64,000 bases of DNA from Tetrahymena elliotti 4EA. Its lineage: Eukaryota > Ciliophora > Oligohymenophorea > Hymenostomatida > Tetrahymenidae. The stretch lies in assembly GCA_000231825.2 (NCBI GenBank), contig JH720335.1:124001-188000 (forward strand), written 5' to 3'. Both the position numbers and the translations under genes were made by a program. Of this stretch, positions 36,584 through 48,616 are shown in pieces. Every line of letters begins with the position of its first letter. Positions within the stretch are counted from its first letter, which is position 1. The notes beneath the pieces were generated by a model that was not told the origin of the DNA, searched no databases, and was given only the letters and a program-made list of their open reading frames with translations.

Positions 36584-38865
36584 TCAATTTTTAACTTTTT
36601 TAGATGGTTAATCTTCAAAAGAATCTACTTCTTCAGCATCACTGATGTCAGAATTATCATCATCTGATTAAATTACTCTTCTCTTTCCATTTATTTTGTT
36701 ATTTGGTAAAGTGTTTTACTGTTTTTTTAAATTATAAAATTGAAATATAAACTAAATTTGTAAATATCAAAATGTGAGTACCTTAACTATATTTTATTAT
36801 ATGGCATTAATTTATGTATTGTTATTAATATTATTAGTTTGATTTGAAGCTTCTACTTCTTCATCTTCTAATTCATCTATTTCTTCCTCACTAGATTCCT
36901 CAAGTAAACCATCCTATTCAAATTAATTTTAATATATTAATAAGGATTTTGTTAATTATTATATTAAATATAAAAGATAAGTTTAAATTCTTTCAATTTT
37001 AATTAAACGTTTTATTTATTTTTACTTTTTTAACTGGGATATCTTAGTAAAGAGGACCTTAAGGTCTATTTTTTCTGCGGCGACCTTCTCCAGGGACCTT
37101 AATACCAGGATGCTTAGAGGCATATTCTTTCATTCTTTCAATATAGTCAAGCTTGGCTTTTTCAGCATCTCTTAAGAATGGCTTTTTTTTAAAAATTAAA
37201 ATTAAATATGATTATTTATTTTAAGATCAAGTTAAATAAAAGGTATTTTATGTTAAGGATAGATTTGATTTTATAGAATAATTTATTTCAAAAATGTATT
37301 TTTGATTATTTGATTTTGAATGTAATGGTAATAGAGAGAGGATATGTGTGGTTAAATATGTCTTGAAAGAGATTGATATAAAATGAATGCAGTGTATATT
37401 ATGAGGGGTGGTGTTTAAAAATTAGAAACTTGACGCTTTAATCAAATAAAGGAAAAATGATAGAAAAAATAGCTATGAGGAAGAAATAGAAATAAGGGAG
37501 AATGAGGAGGTGGAAATTATGCAGCTGGGGTGGGGAAAGAGTCAGAAGGTATGTTGCAGAGACGAAATAATAGAATCTACCTGGGGAGGAAATAATTAAT
37601 TAATATATATATTGAAATAAATTTAGAACAAGATCGAAGCAAAAAATTAATCAATCAATCTTGCTGTTTCTTTGATAGATTGTTTGATTAATTAATTAAA
37701 ATCAGGAAGAGCAGCTGCTAAGAAACTATTTGAGGGTTGAAAGATAGAAGAATTATCAAAATTATTCAATAAATCTAGCTTGATTTCTTTTCAGGGATAA
37801 TTTGAAGCAAGAGACTACAAAATGTATTTCTTTCTAAATTATGTCTTGCTGCCAGGAGTCATTCTCCCATGACCAAAGTATATTCTTTAACTTATGCCAT
37901 ACAGGAGTAAATTTGATGCAAAGATATTATAAATAAATAAAATCTCGCGCAAAATATTTAAATTAATTAAACGGCTATATTTTTGTTTGTATACCCCAGG
38001 TTTTAATTACCAATGTTATGAAATTTGTTAATATATCTTTTTTTATCAGCTGCCATCTCTCTTTTTCAATCAATTTAATTGAAAATAAATAAATAAATTA
38101 ATCAAATCTATCACATATATATAACTTTCACCCATTCAATCACTATATTTTTCATACATTCATTCTCACTCTCTCCCTATCTTTCTCTTTTTATTTCTTT
38201 TTCTATGTTTTTGCTAAAATTATCATTCACTTTTATATAATGAATCCAAATTACTTGAAACTCATAAAAGAGTCATTCATTTGATACTGCTTTCCATTTA
38301 TTAAAACTTAACAAGTATCTATTCTTTTTAAAATTTCCTTTTTGTCTTTGTATGTTTTTGTATCATTAAAATAGTAATTTGCTTGAAATTAACTAAAAAA
38401 TTAAGATATAGAAAATAAATGAATTGTTTACAATTTGCTTCTCTCTAGATAGCTCACTCCATTCTTTTGCAATTAGCTTTGTAATTTCTGTAATACCAAA
38501 GTTAGGATATTATTGTAAGAATTTCTCTTTACGATTTTTAAAGTATAAAATATAGGCTGTTGAGGGTTTTTTAGGCATATCTGGATCCTTAATTTCGCTA
38601 TTTTTAGGAACACCACTCCTATTTCCAGTTTTTTTCTTTAATGGAACCTATTCTAAATAGTATAAAATATAAATTTAAGTTAAATGAAATGTAAGCAATC
38701 ATAAATGCCTCGCCTTTTTTTATTTTTATTTATCATTTATCCTTTTTACGTATTTTTAGCTCTTTTCATAATTTAAACTTTGCTTACTATTTTAATGAGT
38801 TTTAGGAGTTTAGAGAAATGAAAGCAAAAAACAAAAATGAAAAAAATACTTACAAGAGTATGCAT
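36584..38865 (-). CDS. HMG-box chromatin protein with acidic tail
   Basis: Five exons join in phase 0: 38854..38865, 38432..38647, 37026..37181, 36782..36913 and 36584..36718, giving 216 residues. The first exon encodes only four residues (MHTL) before a GTAAGT donor. Residues about 29-101 are one HMG box, beginning PKKPSTAYILYFKNRKEKF and continuing ITEITKLIAKEWSELSREKQ across the intron into PFLRDAEKAKLDYIERMKEY. The box is followed by a basic GEGRRRKNRP motif, an acidic run (LLEESSEEEIDELEDEEVE) and a second acidic patch near the C-terminus with KRR and KKVK motifs as possible nuclear signals. HMGB-type proteins bend DNA and loosen nucleosomes in the nucleus. The box is split by a 1,250-bp intron (37182..38431), far longer than the others here. 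Confidence 0.85.
37490..37600. promoter_or_regulatory. Purine-rich, GC-richer island inside the long HMG intron
   Basis: Within the 1.25-kb intron, this segment has runs such as GGAGGTGGAAATTATG and GCTGGGGTGGGGAAAGAG on the plus strand (pyrimidine-rich on the sense strand). Its GC content clearly exceeds that of surrounding intron DNA. A splicing or transcription enhancer, or an embedded RNA, is possible. The evidence is composition only. Confidence 0.25.
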
Positions 38866-40151
38866 CGCATAATTCGTGCATTTCCTTAAAAAAGAGAGAA
38901 CACTTCTATGCTATGATCATCATCTAGTTATTAAATTTTTGTTGATTAATCTAATTAATCTCATAATTTTGAAATCTATAAGTATTCTATATTTACAAAT
39001 TCTTCTGAAGTCATTGTTTAACTCATTCTTTATAAAGATTGATTCTCTTTTGTCTTCCTTTTATTTTTTATTTTTTTACTTTGTAAAAACCTTGTATTTT
39101 AATTTATCACTTCTTTTTTACTTTTATTTATTTATTTGCTATGAACCTCTCAGTATATGTATGTACTCTGCACCTATCTCACTCACTCTTCCACCTTCTC
39201 ACCTTACTTATAATTTTATAAACAAGCTAACTAAATTAATAACTCAATTCCTAGATTGATCACTCTGCTTCTCTCCCAATCGATTCTTCAAACAACTATT
39301 CAGCCAAACGATAAATCTATTCATCATAAAATATATCAATCCATCCATTCATCTACTGATGTCATTTGGATTTTTATGAGTCTCCTCTTAAAAATTAAAC
39401 ATACAAACATCTTTTTATTTTTAAAATTTACACTAATAATTGCAGCCAAATTTTTGATTGTTTTCTGCTGGAAAACAAATATTTTGCAAAGCGCTATAAA
39501 TTAAAATTGTCTAATTAATCTCTATTTTACATTCTGTTTGATTTTCTTCCATAAAATTACTTATTGACATGAATATTTAATTTTTAACTCACCTTTTATT
39601 ATGTTCATTTATTTAGTTATTCTTTGATAATATTTTAGATATCCATATTACTTCTTTTTATTGGTAAAAAATACTTCTTACCTAATATATAAAGCTGAAG
39701 CTGATTCATAAAGATAAACCTAATTTTTATCCAACGTCTACCCCTATTTATATTTCCCTAATCTCTTTGATAAGACTTAAAATGAAATAATTTAATTTAA
39801 ATATTCTAAATACTTTAATAATTTTAACAAAATAATTTTCATTTTAAAAAATTTTATTTTGCAATACAAGAAAAAGTAACTAAAAATTATTTTTATATTT
39901 TTAAAACATAAATATGAATTATTTAAAATCAATTTTATGAAAAATGTATTAAAAATATTTTTAAGAAAGAATTAGATTAATTAATAATTTAATCAAAATC
40001 TTAAATCACATATTATAATTGAAGAATTAAAATTAGCTAAAAAAATTCATCTAACCACAAAATTATCTACTAAAAAATTTTGTAACCTGACAAAAAACAA
40101 GGAAGTATTTTGCTTACATTACCAATAATCTTGAATTTTTATAATTTTTAA
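38866..40151. other. 5' region of the HMG gene
   Basis: About 1.3 kb upstream of the HMG start. It contains a GC-richer pyrimidine tract (about 39140..39210: CTCTGCACC, CTCACTCACTCTTCC on the plus strand). The open frames here do not look like protein families. It also contains the 3' UTR of the giant gene to the right. Confidence 0.4.
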
Positions 40152-43100
40152 TCAAATTGTACTGAGAGTTATAGTAAAAATTTGTGGTGTAAAAGTCATG
40201 TTATCTGAGGAATCATCAGAAGTTGTCGCCAAGAAGAAATCATATTTAGTGGTTGAAGCTAATCCTGTGATGTTAAATGATATCTGTTTATTTGTAATGG
40301 AACTATATTGAGAAACGTAATTAGCTAGTGCAGGTTAATTATTAGAATTAATATTCTGTCTAATTTACAAGTAATTAGGAGGGAAATTTCCTGCTTTATC
40401 TACCATAATCCATACATACCCATTATTGTTTAAAAATATATTCTATATAGATATCCATGACTTACTTTGTTGTGATTTTATATTACTTGTATTTATCAAT
40501 GCTTAGGTTATTGTAACTGTACTTGCTTAAAAGTCTATCAACTATTAGAAAAATCTGTTATTCTAAATTAGATTAGTGTACCAAGAAATAATTGTTGATT
40601 TTTGGTTTATCAATTAATTATATATTTAGCTATTATAGCTATTGTAAGAATCTTCTTTATCATATGAGAAGTACCTAAAATTCATATTTAAAAAATCTTT
40701 AGATTCATAAATTTCAAGATATCATTTTTATTATCAAATTCTCTTAATAATTTTTAACAATTAATTTAGAAATTAAAGGCTTTTCAAAAATAAATTTAAT
40801 AAATAAATAAAAAGAATTTTACAGTGTGATGAATTAAGGATTTGGATTATCCAGTGCTTATATTTGAACTGTACCTTTTTAAATTTTAACATTAACCATG
40901 CTAGAAGGAGAATCACACCTAACACCTGTAGTGCTTGTTAAGTAAAGTTAGTTTATTGCAAAATACTACGACATCTTGCATGCAAAATCGATTTGCTAGG
41001 CTATTGAGACTGTACTTTAGAATCTAAAAATAGATTTCAAAAGCTAACCACTGTTGCTCGAAGTTGTAAAGTTTCCAATTTTTTAACCTAAAAATTATCC
41101 TTGGTTATTTAGAGGGAAAACTTTTATCAGATACTGAATATTCTCATAAAGGTTATTTATGTAATAATCTTGAAGTCCACTGTTTCCTTGATAAATCCAG
41201 AAACCATATAGAGTTTATCTCTATATATTTTAATCAAAAAAATAAATAAGTTTGATTTATTAAATATGTAAATTACTTATTTTAAGTAGTTAAAACCTTC
41301 TACAACACCAGATTAAAGATTTTAAGCAATATCTTTCAAACTTATTGAGTTAAATTCAGTTAAATTGGAAGAAACCGCATAATAGAGAGTAAGAGATTAA
41401 GAACTTAGAACTTAAATTATCTGATTTACAGGAGAAAGAGTAGTAGGATTTATGAAAATTTACCAATCATTCTATAAATCATCTGAAGATGTACTTAAAC
41501 CTTGCTATTCAGCTTGAACTATCTCAAAAGTCAAGATATTATCAACCAAATAAAAAGATTAAGCATTATCACCTTATAAACTAATTTGAACCACACCTAA
41601 AGAACCTACTTAGGATATAGATGAATCACTACTTAATTGTAAGTATGAAGAAGAGAAATTAGGAGTTAATGTTATAATATCACCTCTGGAAATAGAAACT
41701 CCATTTTAAGGAAGGTTAATCACTGTGCAATTAAATATTAGATTGGATGAAGGTAAATATTTATCTAGAGAAAAAACTAGAGGCAAAGAGAATCCGCCAA
41801 CAGGAATTTAAAAATGAGTAAAAGGAAGTTTAATACTAAATAATTTCTGAATTGATATAATATCATTCTAATTGATTACATTGATAGTAACAGGAGGAAC
41901 ATCTTTAATAACTTAATTTTATGTTGTGCTGAATTAACTGATAAATAATACAAATTCACCAACTATTGTTGGATTAGTGATTTGTATTCTAAATTTAGTC
42001 TTGTAATCTCCAATAGAAATAGCTGGAGTTGAAGGAATAAATGATACAAATGACAAGAAGTTATTACTGAATTCAATTAAACTCTAAGATCTAATATCTT
42101 GGTTTATTGATATTGTTATTTCTTCAGAAATTACTCCATAAACCAAGCTTATACGAGTGCTTGAAATACTAAATGTATTTAAAGTTGTATCTGAAGTTAA
42201 TGTTATATTTCGAGCAGCAGATTGACTTTCACCACTTGTCATAACTAATTAATTATTACTATCATCAAATACTAGAATGTTTAACTTTTCTGAATTGCAT
42301 CTGGATACCTAAAATGGATTTTTCAAACCCTTTTAAATAAAAAGTAAATAAAATTAATTAATACCAACCATTTCTTAGGAATTCAACAATCTAGTACACT
42401 ATTTTGTTTAATTTTAAGCATAATGTGCTATTAGTATTTTGGTAATTTAATACATAATAAAAGGATGGTGAAATGATTAAAAATATCAACTTGTAAAAAA
42501 AATAAAATTTATTGTTTTCTTACTTTCAATTGTAAGGTGTAAACTATTCCAGAGGTGAGAATAAAATCATTTGATATTTGAGATGTTATACTTATTCTAT
42601 TTGATTGGGCTATACAATCAAGAGATATATCAGCTGCTTTAGGAGCACTTAGAAGACAAGAATCAAGTTGATAATAATTGAGGATATTTACGAAAGAGAA
42701 GGGAAATTCTAAAATAATCTTTGTCTTTTATGGAGTATTTTAGGAGACCATAAATGTAAAGTTATAAAAATTAGAAGTCAAATAAGTTTAGTTTTGAGTG
42801 GAAGATGAATTAAGGAATCTTACTTGGCTAAGAGAAGGCTTTATAACATCTGTATCAAATTCATTATAATAAGCTATTGTGGAATTGCTAGCTCCATCTA
42901 TCACTAATAATTCAAATATATCAGGCTAATTATTACTGTTTAATACCAATGGAGTTGAAGGTTCTTGTATGCCAATAATATCTATGATGGTAGAATGAGG
43001 TAGAGAATCTTAACTTAAAGACTATATTTGTATTGTTTTTTATTATATAATTTTGCAGGGTAAGTAAACCTTGTTTTAGTAACAACTTAAATTGTCTCTG

Positions 43101-46100
43101 TTACCTAATCCAGAAATATATCTTGAAGGAAAACTTAGTTGCAAAATAGTATTTTGTTTCCATTAAACTTCATTTAAACTATTTTTAAATGACAATTATA
43201 GCTATCCTGTTAAGCCAGGATAAGAATATAATTTTTTAATAACCATGTCTCCATTAGGTCCATTTTGTGAAACAGTTATTAGATTGTAGTTGACCTACAA
43301 GCTCTATATAGGAGCATTAAATTATAAAATAACAATTTTAGAGCCTGGCTCTATTGTAGAGCATATGAATTATGATTTAGGTAGTTGATCACTTGAATAT
43401 ATTTAGCTACTTACTAAGTTACCAATTTGAATTAAATATGAATAAGATTAAGAAACAGGATAAAGTGTAATATCTAAGTTTCTAGTAACGTACAAGACCA
43501 TATTATTGAAATAGCACTACTAAACAAAGTTTTATTTTTAATTTGTTAAATCAAATATTTCGCACTCAATATTGCTAGGATTAGCTTTTTTTCATATAAA
43601 AAATATGATTATTAACTTAAAAATACTTTATTAATTAAATTTAATTTAAATAAAAAATATTCTTGATTAGAAAAATGAAATTATTTGCATAAATATTATT
43701 CTAAAAAATTTCTTACATTTTAATAGAGAAGTGAAATCACATTGAAGACTTTCAAAATCATCCCAATCTTTTTGCAAAAAGTTAAGTTGGAAAGAAATTT
43801 AATATTTATCCTATCTTATTTCCTAAATATTGATTGAATTGAGGGAGATTTGAGAGTTGCTATCTCCAAATTATCTTTATCTTTAATAAAGGAGCTTTCT
43901 TCCTCTGTCTGATTAGAGTATTAAAACATTCCCTGAGGTATAAAACTTTGAAACTAAAGTTTTTGTGTATTCTACAGAATTAGATTGATTTAATTATTCT
44001 TGCAAAACTGAAATAGAAACAACTAAAATTTCTATATTACCTGAAGGAATAAATTCTTAATTTTAGAAAGTGCAAGTTATTGTTGTAGATGTAATTTTTA
44101 AAACAGAAGATATTAGTATGTTTTTATTAATTATACATCCATTTTTCACTTCTACTGGAGAGAAATTTAGTTGATTTTCGCTATCTGTACAAGTTACCTC
44201 AAATATAAAATTGGGTGGTAATAAATTTGTTGTTTTCACATGAAAAGTTATTTCTAAACCTTTTTACATCTCAATAATTTGTTATGGAGTTATTGCAGAA
44301 AAAGAAAATGTTCCTGCATTCAACCTATTTCTACTATTCAGGAAAGAGAAAGACCTTAAGTTTCCGCTAGAATCAGTAATAGAAACTGAAGAGCGAGGTA
44401 ACTAAACACCATAAGTGTAGGGAATTTAGATATTTAGCATAGAGATATATGTATTTTAAAAGTTTGGAATGGCTTTATTTGGAACTACAAGAGGGCATAG
44501 TAAACCAAAATAATTCAAACCAGTAATAGTATAGCTAAAACGAGAGCATGTAAAATCTTTATCATCTTAAACAGTTGCTGAGAATGATGGTATTGATTGA
44601 GCTGGGATAAAATTATCAGTAAAATTCCAAATAGTGTTATAAACAATGTATTTAAGATTTGAGAGTTATGGAATAGGATCACTAGATTGATATGTAAATT
44701 TAATTTAAAATGTATCTATCAATTAACCAATGTTAGTTGATTGAAGATTATAATTCACATTATTATAATTGTTGTACTTTATAGTATTATCTGAAGAAGA
44801 ATCTCTAAAGTCAAATGTAATTTTTTAATTTATCTATCTGTAATATGGATAAGGTTTCTTCAAGCCTAATGTTTTAACTCCTTAAGACAAAACTAAAAAC
44901 ATATTGATTTATCTTACATTTGCAACAGGTATGAAAGGGATTAGAATATACTTATTATTATAAGAAACCATTGTATTTACATCCTAGAACTAAATCTGAA
45001 TACGATTCAAAGTTATAAAGTTGTAAGTTTGAGGATTATAATAAACAGCAGTGGGAATCTAATAACAAGATATTCCAGTTCCTACACAAGAAATCCTATT
45101 CTTCTCATAAGGGTCAGTTATGTTAGCTAACTATGTATTGCTGTATAAAGGTAAAACTTGCATGCTATCAAAAAATATTTCCACTCTTAAAGGATAATCA
45201 AAATTTGATGACATCATAGGATCTTATGAATTTAAATTGGTTTGAATTTTAAGAAAGCTGATAGTGTTATACCCATCTATCTTCATAACAGGATTATTTC
45301 CTAAATAATTTATAATCTCTGCCATCACATTCACATTTGCTTTTGTTATGTCAGAGTAAACATAGGCATTAACAAGATAGCTTTAAACTTTAAAGGATGA
45401 GTCTTAAGAATTTTGCTATAAATTTTATGAATAAGTTTAAACATAGAAATCAACTACTTCTTAACCTCCCATTTATCCAAAGTTTGTAATCTTGATATTA
45501 TTTACTAATAAAACAACTGAATTTTGCTAAACGGATTAAGGTAGGAAAGGATTTTTTGTGCCAATAAATCTAAAAGTAGTCATATCTGATTAAGTACTTG
45601 CAATACAAGCATCTAATACTGAATTAGGTCTTGATAAACAACTTGAGTCTTTACTTGCTTATATAATAGGAGTAGTATAAATGACATATCCTTTATTAGT
45701 TTTATCATCTTGTATAACTGCCTATGTAATATTATTAATAATAAATAATGAGCCAATTTTGATATTTAATTTATTATTCATTAATTTTTTTAAAAAATAA
45801 ATGATTGAATAAAATCTTTCTTTAAATTTCGCGATTTTCAATTATGATTGATCTTTATTTTTAAATGATGCAACCAGAGATTTATATTAATAGATCATTA
45901 ATCTAACTATATTAATTTCTAATATATTTTTCATTTGAAATTAAGATAAGTTGATTCAATATATTTATTCAATAACCAAATAAATTTTAAATTAATGGTA
46001 ACTAAATTATTAATTAAGAAAATTATTTACATTTCCATTATCTAAAATCATGAATCCTAGAACTTGGGATGTAAGACTGTAAGGATTAGTCTATAGTTAC

Positions 46101-47894
46101 TTGAGATATCCAAGCGCATCAGTGTATTAAGGCATTGTTTATGAATCAAAAGATGCAGCAAAAGTATTTGATGATGTAATTTTCCTCAAATTGGTTTGTA
46201 TTTAACCTAGCTAAATACCATTTTACTTAATAATATAAGAACCAGAAGAGTTTTAGATCATGCCAAAGTTTAGGAAATTACTTGGTACAATACTTACTCC
46301 ATAACTGTAGTTTATTAATAACTTAAAACTGATTTAGTATACAGTTTGAGATGATAAAGAACCAACTCCAGTGCATATAATTTATGTTCCTACACTTTGG
46401 CAATTAGTTTGTATATTAGGATTGTAGTTTGGCAAATTCTCATAAATAGATCCTTAAAGAACTGAGAAGTATTTTGTTCCTAATTCTATAACAATATAAG
46501 ACAAAGTATCAGGAGTATCAATTTATGTTTGAAACTTTAATGTCAAAGTATTGTAGACATTATACTAAGGTAATGAGCTTTTAATAAATTATATTTTAAA
46601 ATAAAAATATTTTTTACCTAAAAATTTACCTGTATAGTTGAAATACACTTGAAGGTCTTTAACCAAAAGATAAAAATAAATCATAATTACTTAATGATAC
46701 AGTCTATGTCGAATATAAACTTATATTTCCACTATCAAGAACTAAATTAGTATAAACTTCCATTTAATAAACTATTAATGATAAGCTATCTGAAGCCTTA
46801 CTGTTCTAAATATCGAATTATAAAACAAATATTCTTTAGTTCAAAACTGGTTATCCATAATAAATTAATTCTAAAGAACCTGCAGTTACATTACAGGTAT
46901 AAGAGCCTGATTACATAACAACAACATTACTCTAACTCGAATCATCTATTGAATTGCAAACAGAATTAGCAGCAAAAGAAAACTGCGGAGATGATAAATT
47001 AATCAAAAATCTACCTTAAGACTCAACTATGTGTTATTTAATTGTTAGTCTTACTCCTAATTTTAAAAATTAAAATATCACCAATAATTCATTTTGGAAA
47101 AAGCTAATTAATTAAATAATTGATAATTTTTTCTTTATCTTTTTCTTACTAATTAATAAAAACGTATTTTAGGTTAATATTTATTTTTTATATTTTATGG
47201 AAGCATGGATCATTAATCAATGAATAAATAAATAAAAAAATTGATCTTAACATTTCATTAGATTCATAAAACTATTAAAATAGAAATTACTGTTTGTTTA
47301 GAGAACCAATGTGTTAAAGAATTAGCCTGATATGGGTAGAATCAAAGTGTTAGTAACATTTGGTTGTATATAAATAGTTACTAATTCTAAGTTTTAATCA
47401 TAGAGAAGAGAAGTACTTTTTGACATTCCTGAATATGTAGACATTCCAATTTTAATTACTAAATCAGTAATTGTGCTGGGGATAATGTTCCCACTTTAAA
47501 CTTGAATTTGGTACCAGGTTTTATTTTTCATATACTAAGAAGGATCTGCAAAACCAAAAGAATATTCATAAATTTAATCTATATAATCTACTTGCAGTGC
47601 CTTCAGCTAGTAAGGTAAATAATTAAAAACACATGTCTATTCACTAATTTCATACCAGTTAATTAATGGGTATTATCTCAAATCTCCAATAGAAAAAGGG
47701 ATTCTTAGTTTTATAATATCTGTGTTTACAAGAGAATGATCTAACTAAAATACAATCGTAAACTAATTAAATAAGTCTCGATTTCCATAGTTTTAAAACG
47801 TTTACCATGATTTAATCTGGCCAACGCAATAAATCTCTCTCCATATGATAGCAAACATTGTAAAAACAATCTTGCTTAAAGAATTAATAACCAT
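40152..47894 (-). CDS. Giant secreted or surface protein, family unrecognised
   Basis: Eight exons join in phase: 47291..47894, 46631..47056 region ending at 46630, 46031..46577, 43717..45721, 42524..43584, 41277..42329, 40823..41220 and 40152..40674, giving 2,205 residues. The N-terminus (MVINSLSKIVFTMFAIIW) is a short hydrophobic signal-like segment. No other hydrophobic helix or C-terminal anchor is evident, so secretion or peripheral attachment is likely. The body is built from beta-rich, Ser/Thr/Asn/Gln-rich stretches with recurring motifs such as KNPF (GTKNPFLPQ and GLKNPFQV), IQTN, and FxIxxxxxxxP, suggesting repeated immunoglobulin-like or adhesin-type modules. The C-terminus (KYDFFLATTSDDSSDNMTF) resembles the last strands of a fibronectin-III-like fold. 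Cysteines are sparse. It may be an extracellular matrix or cell-coat protein; no family is claimed. Exon 4 is 2,005 bp without interruption. Confidence 0.75.
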
Positions 47895-48616
47895 TTTTCT
47901 TAAATTATGATATTGTACTAAACCTTAAAAAATTTTAGTCTTTATACCTACCTACACAATATTTCTTTACTATTAAAAGTAAGTTTTTTAATCAAATTGT
48001 TTTCAATAGAAATTAAGAAGTCAAGTTTTTTAAATAAATTTGAATTGTATATTAATAATTTTACAATTCATACACAAAAAAAGAATCTCAAATCATAGTA
48101 GCTTCTTTGAAGATTTATATTTTTTTTATAAATTCAACTTTTAATAAAATCTAAAAATCATTTTCACAATTTCTAAAATTTTAAAAATGCTCTTTTTCTT
48201 ATTTTTCATAACTTATTATTTATTTTAACTTTAAATAAATATCAAGAATAAAATCAATAATTTTTTTTATTATCACATTACCTACTTTATCTTATAAGAT
48301 ATTTCTTCATAATATTCATAATAGTTTAATATTTTTTTTAAAAGTTTATGTAAATTTTTAAATAAAAAACTAATTAGTTATGAAAATAAATATTATTTGA
48401 TACAAACTAATGTAATAGAAATATATTTTTACTTTTTAAAATATAGATTGAGAGTTGCTTTATGTTTATAATGTTAAGATTAGAATAAATAATACTTGAA
48501 TACTTTACCTCTTTTTTATAATTTGGTTGATTATCAACTTTGATTAACAAATTGACTGGTATTTTTTCAATTAAAAAAAGTAATAAAAGTTAGTTTGCAA
48601 AAAGATTTACTTTTAG
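47895..48616. other. Divergent intergenic region
   Basis: About 720 bp between the divergent giant gene and the cNMP-binding-like gene. The missing first exon of the latter probably lies here (an ATG near 48471 heads a short open frame), but I could not find a donor in the right phase. Confidence 0.35.

Noticed and set aside
38876..39504. Two plus-strand open frames rich in Leu, Ile and Phe
   Set aside because: They come from a T-rich tract upstream of the HMG gene; Phe/Leu/Ile-rich frames are expected from T tracts, and no conserved protein features appear.
42361..42520. An extra exon inside the intron of the giant gene
   Set aside because: The stretch is open in one frame but its boundaries do not keep phase with both neighbours; one 194-bp intron from 42330 to 42523 keeps phase 0 and preserves the KNPF repeat motif.
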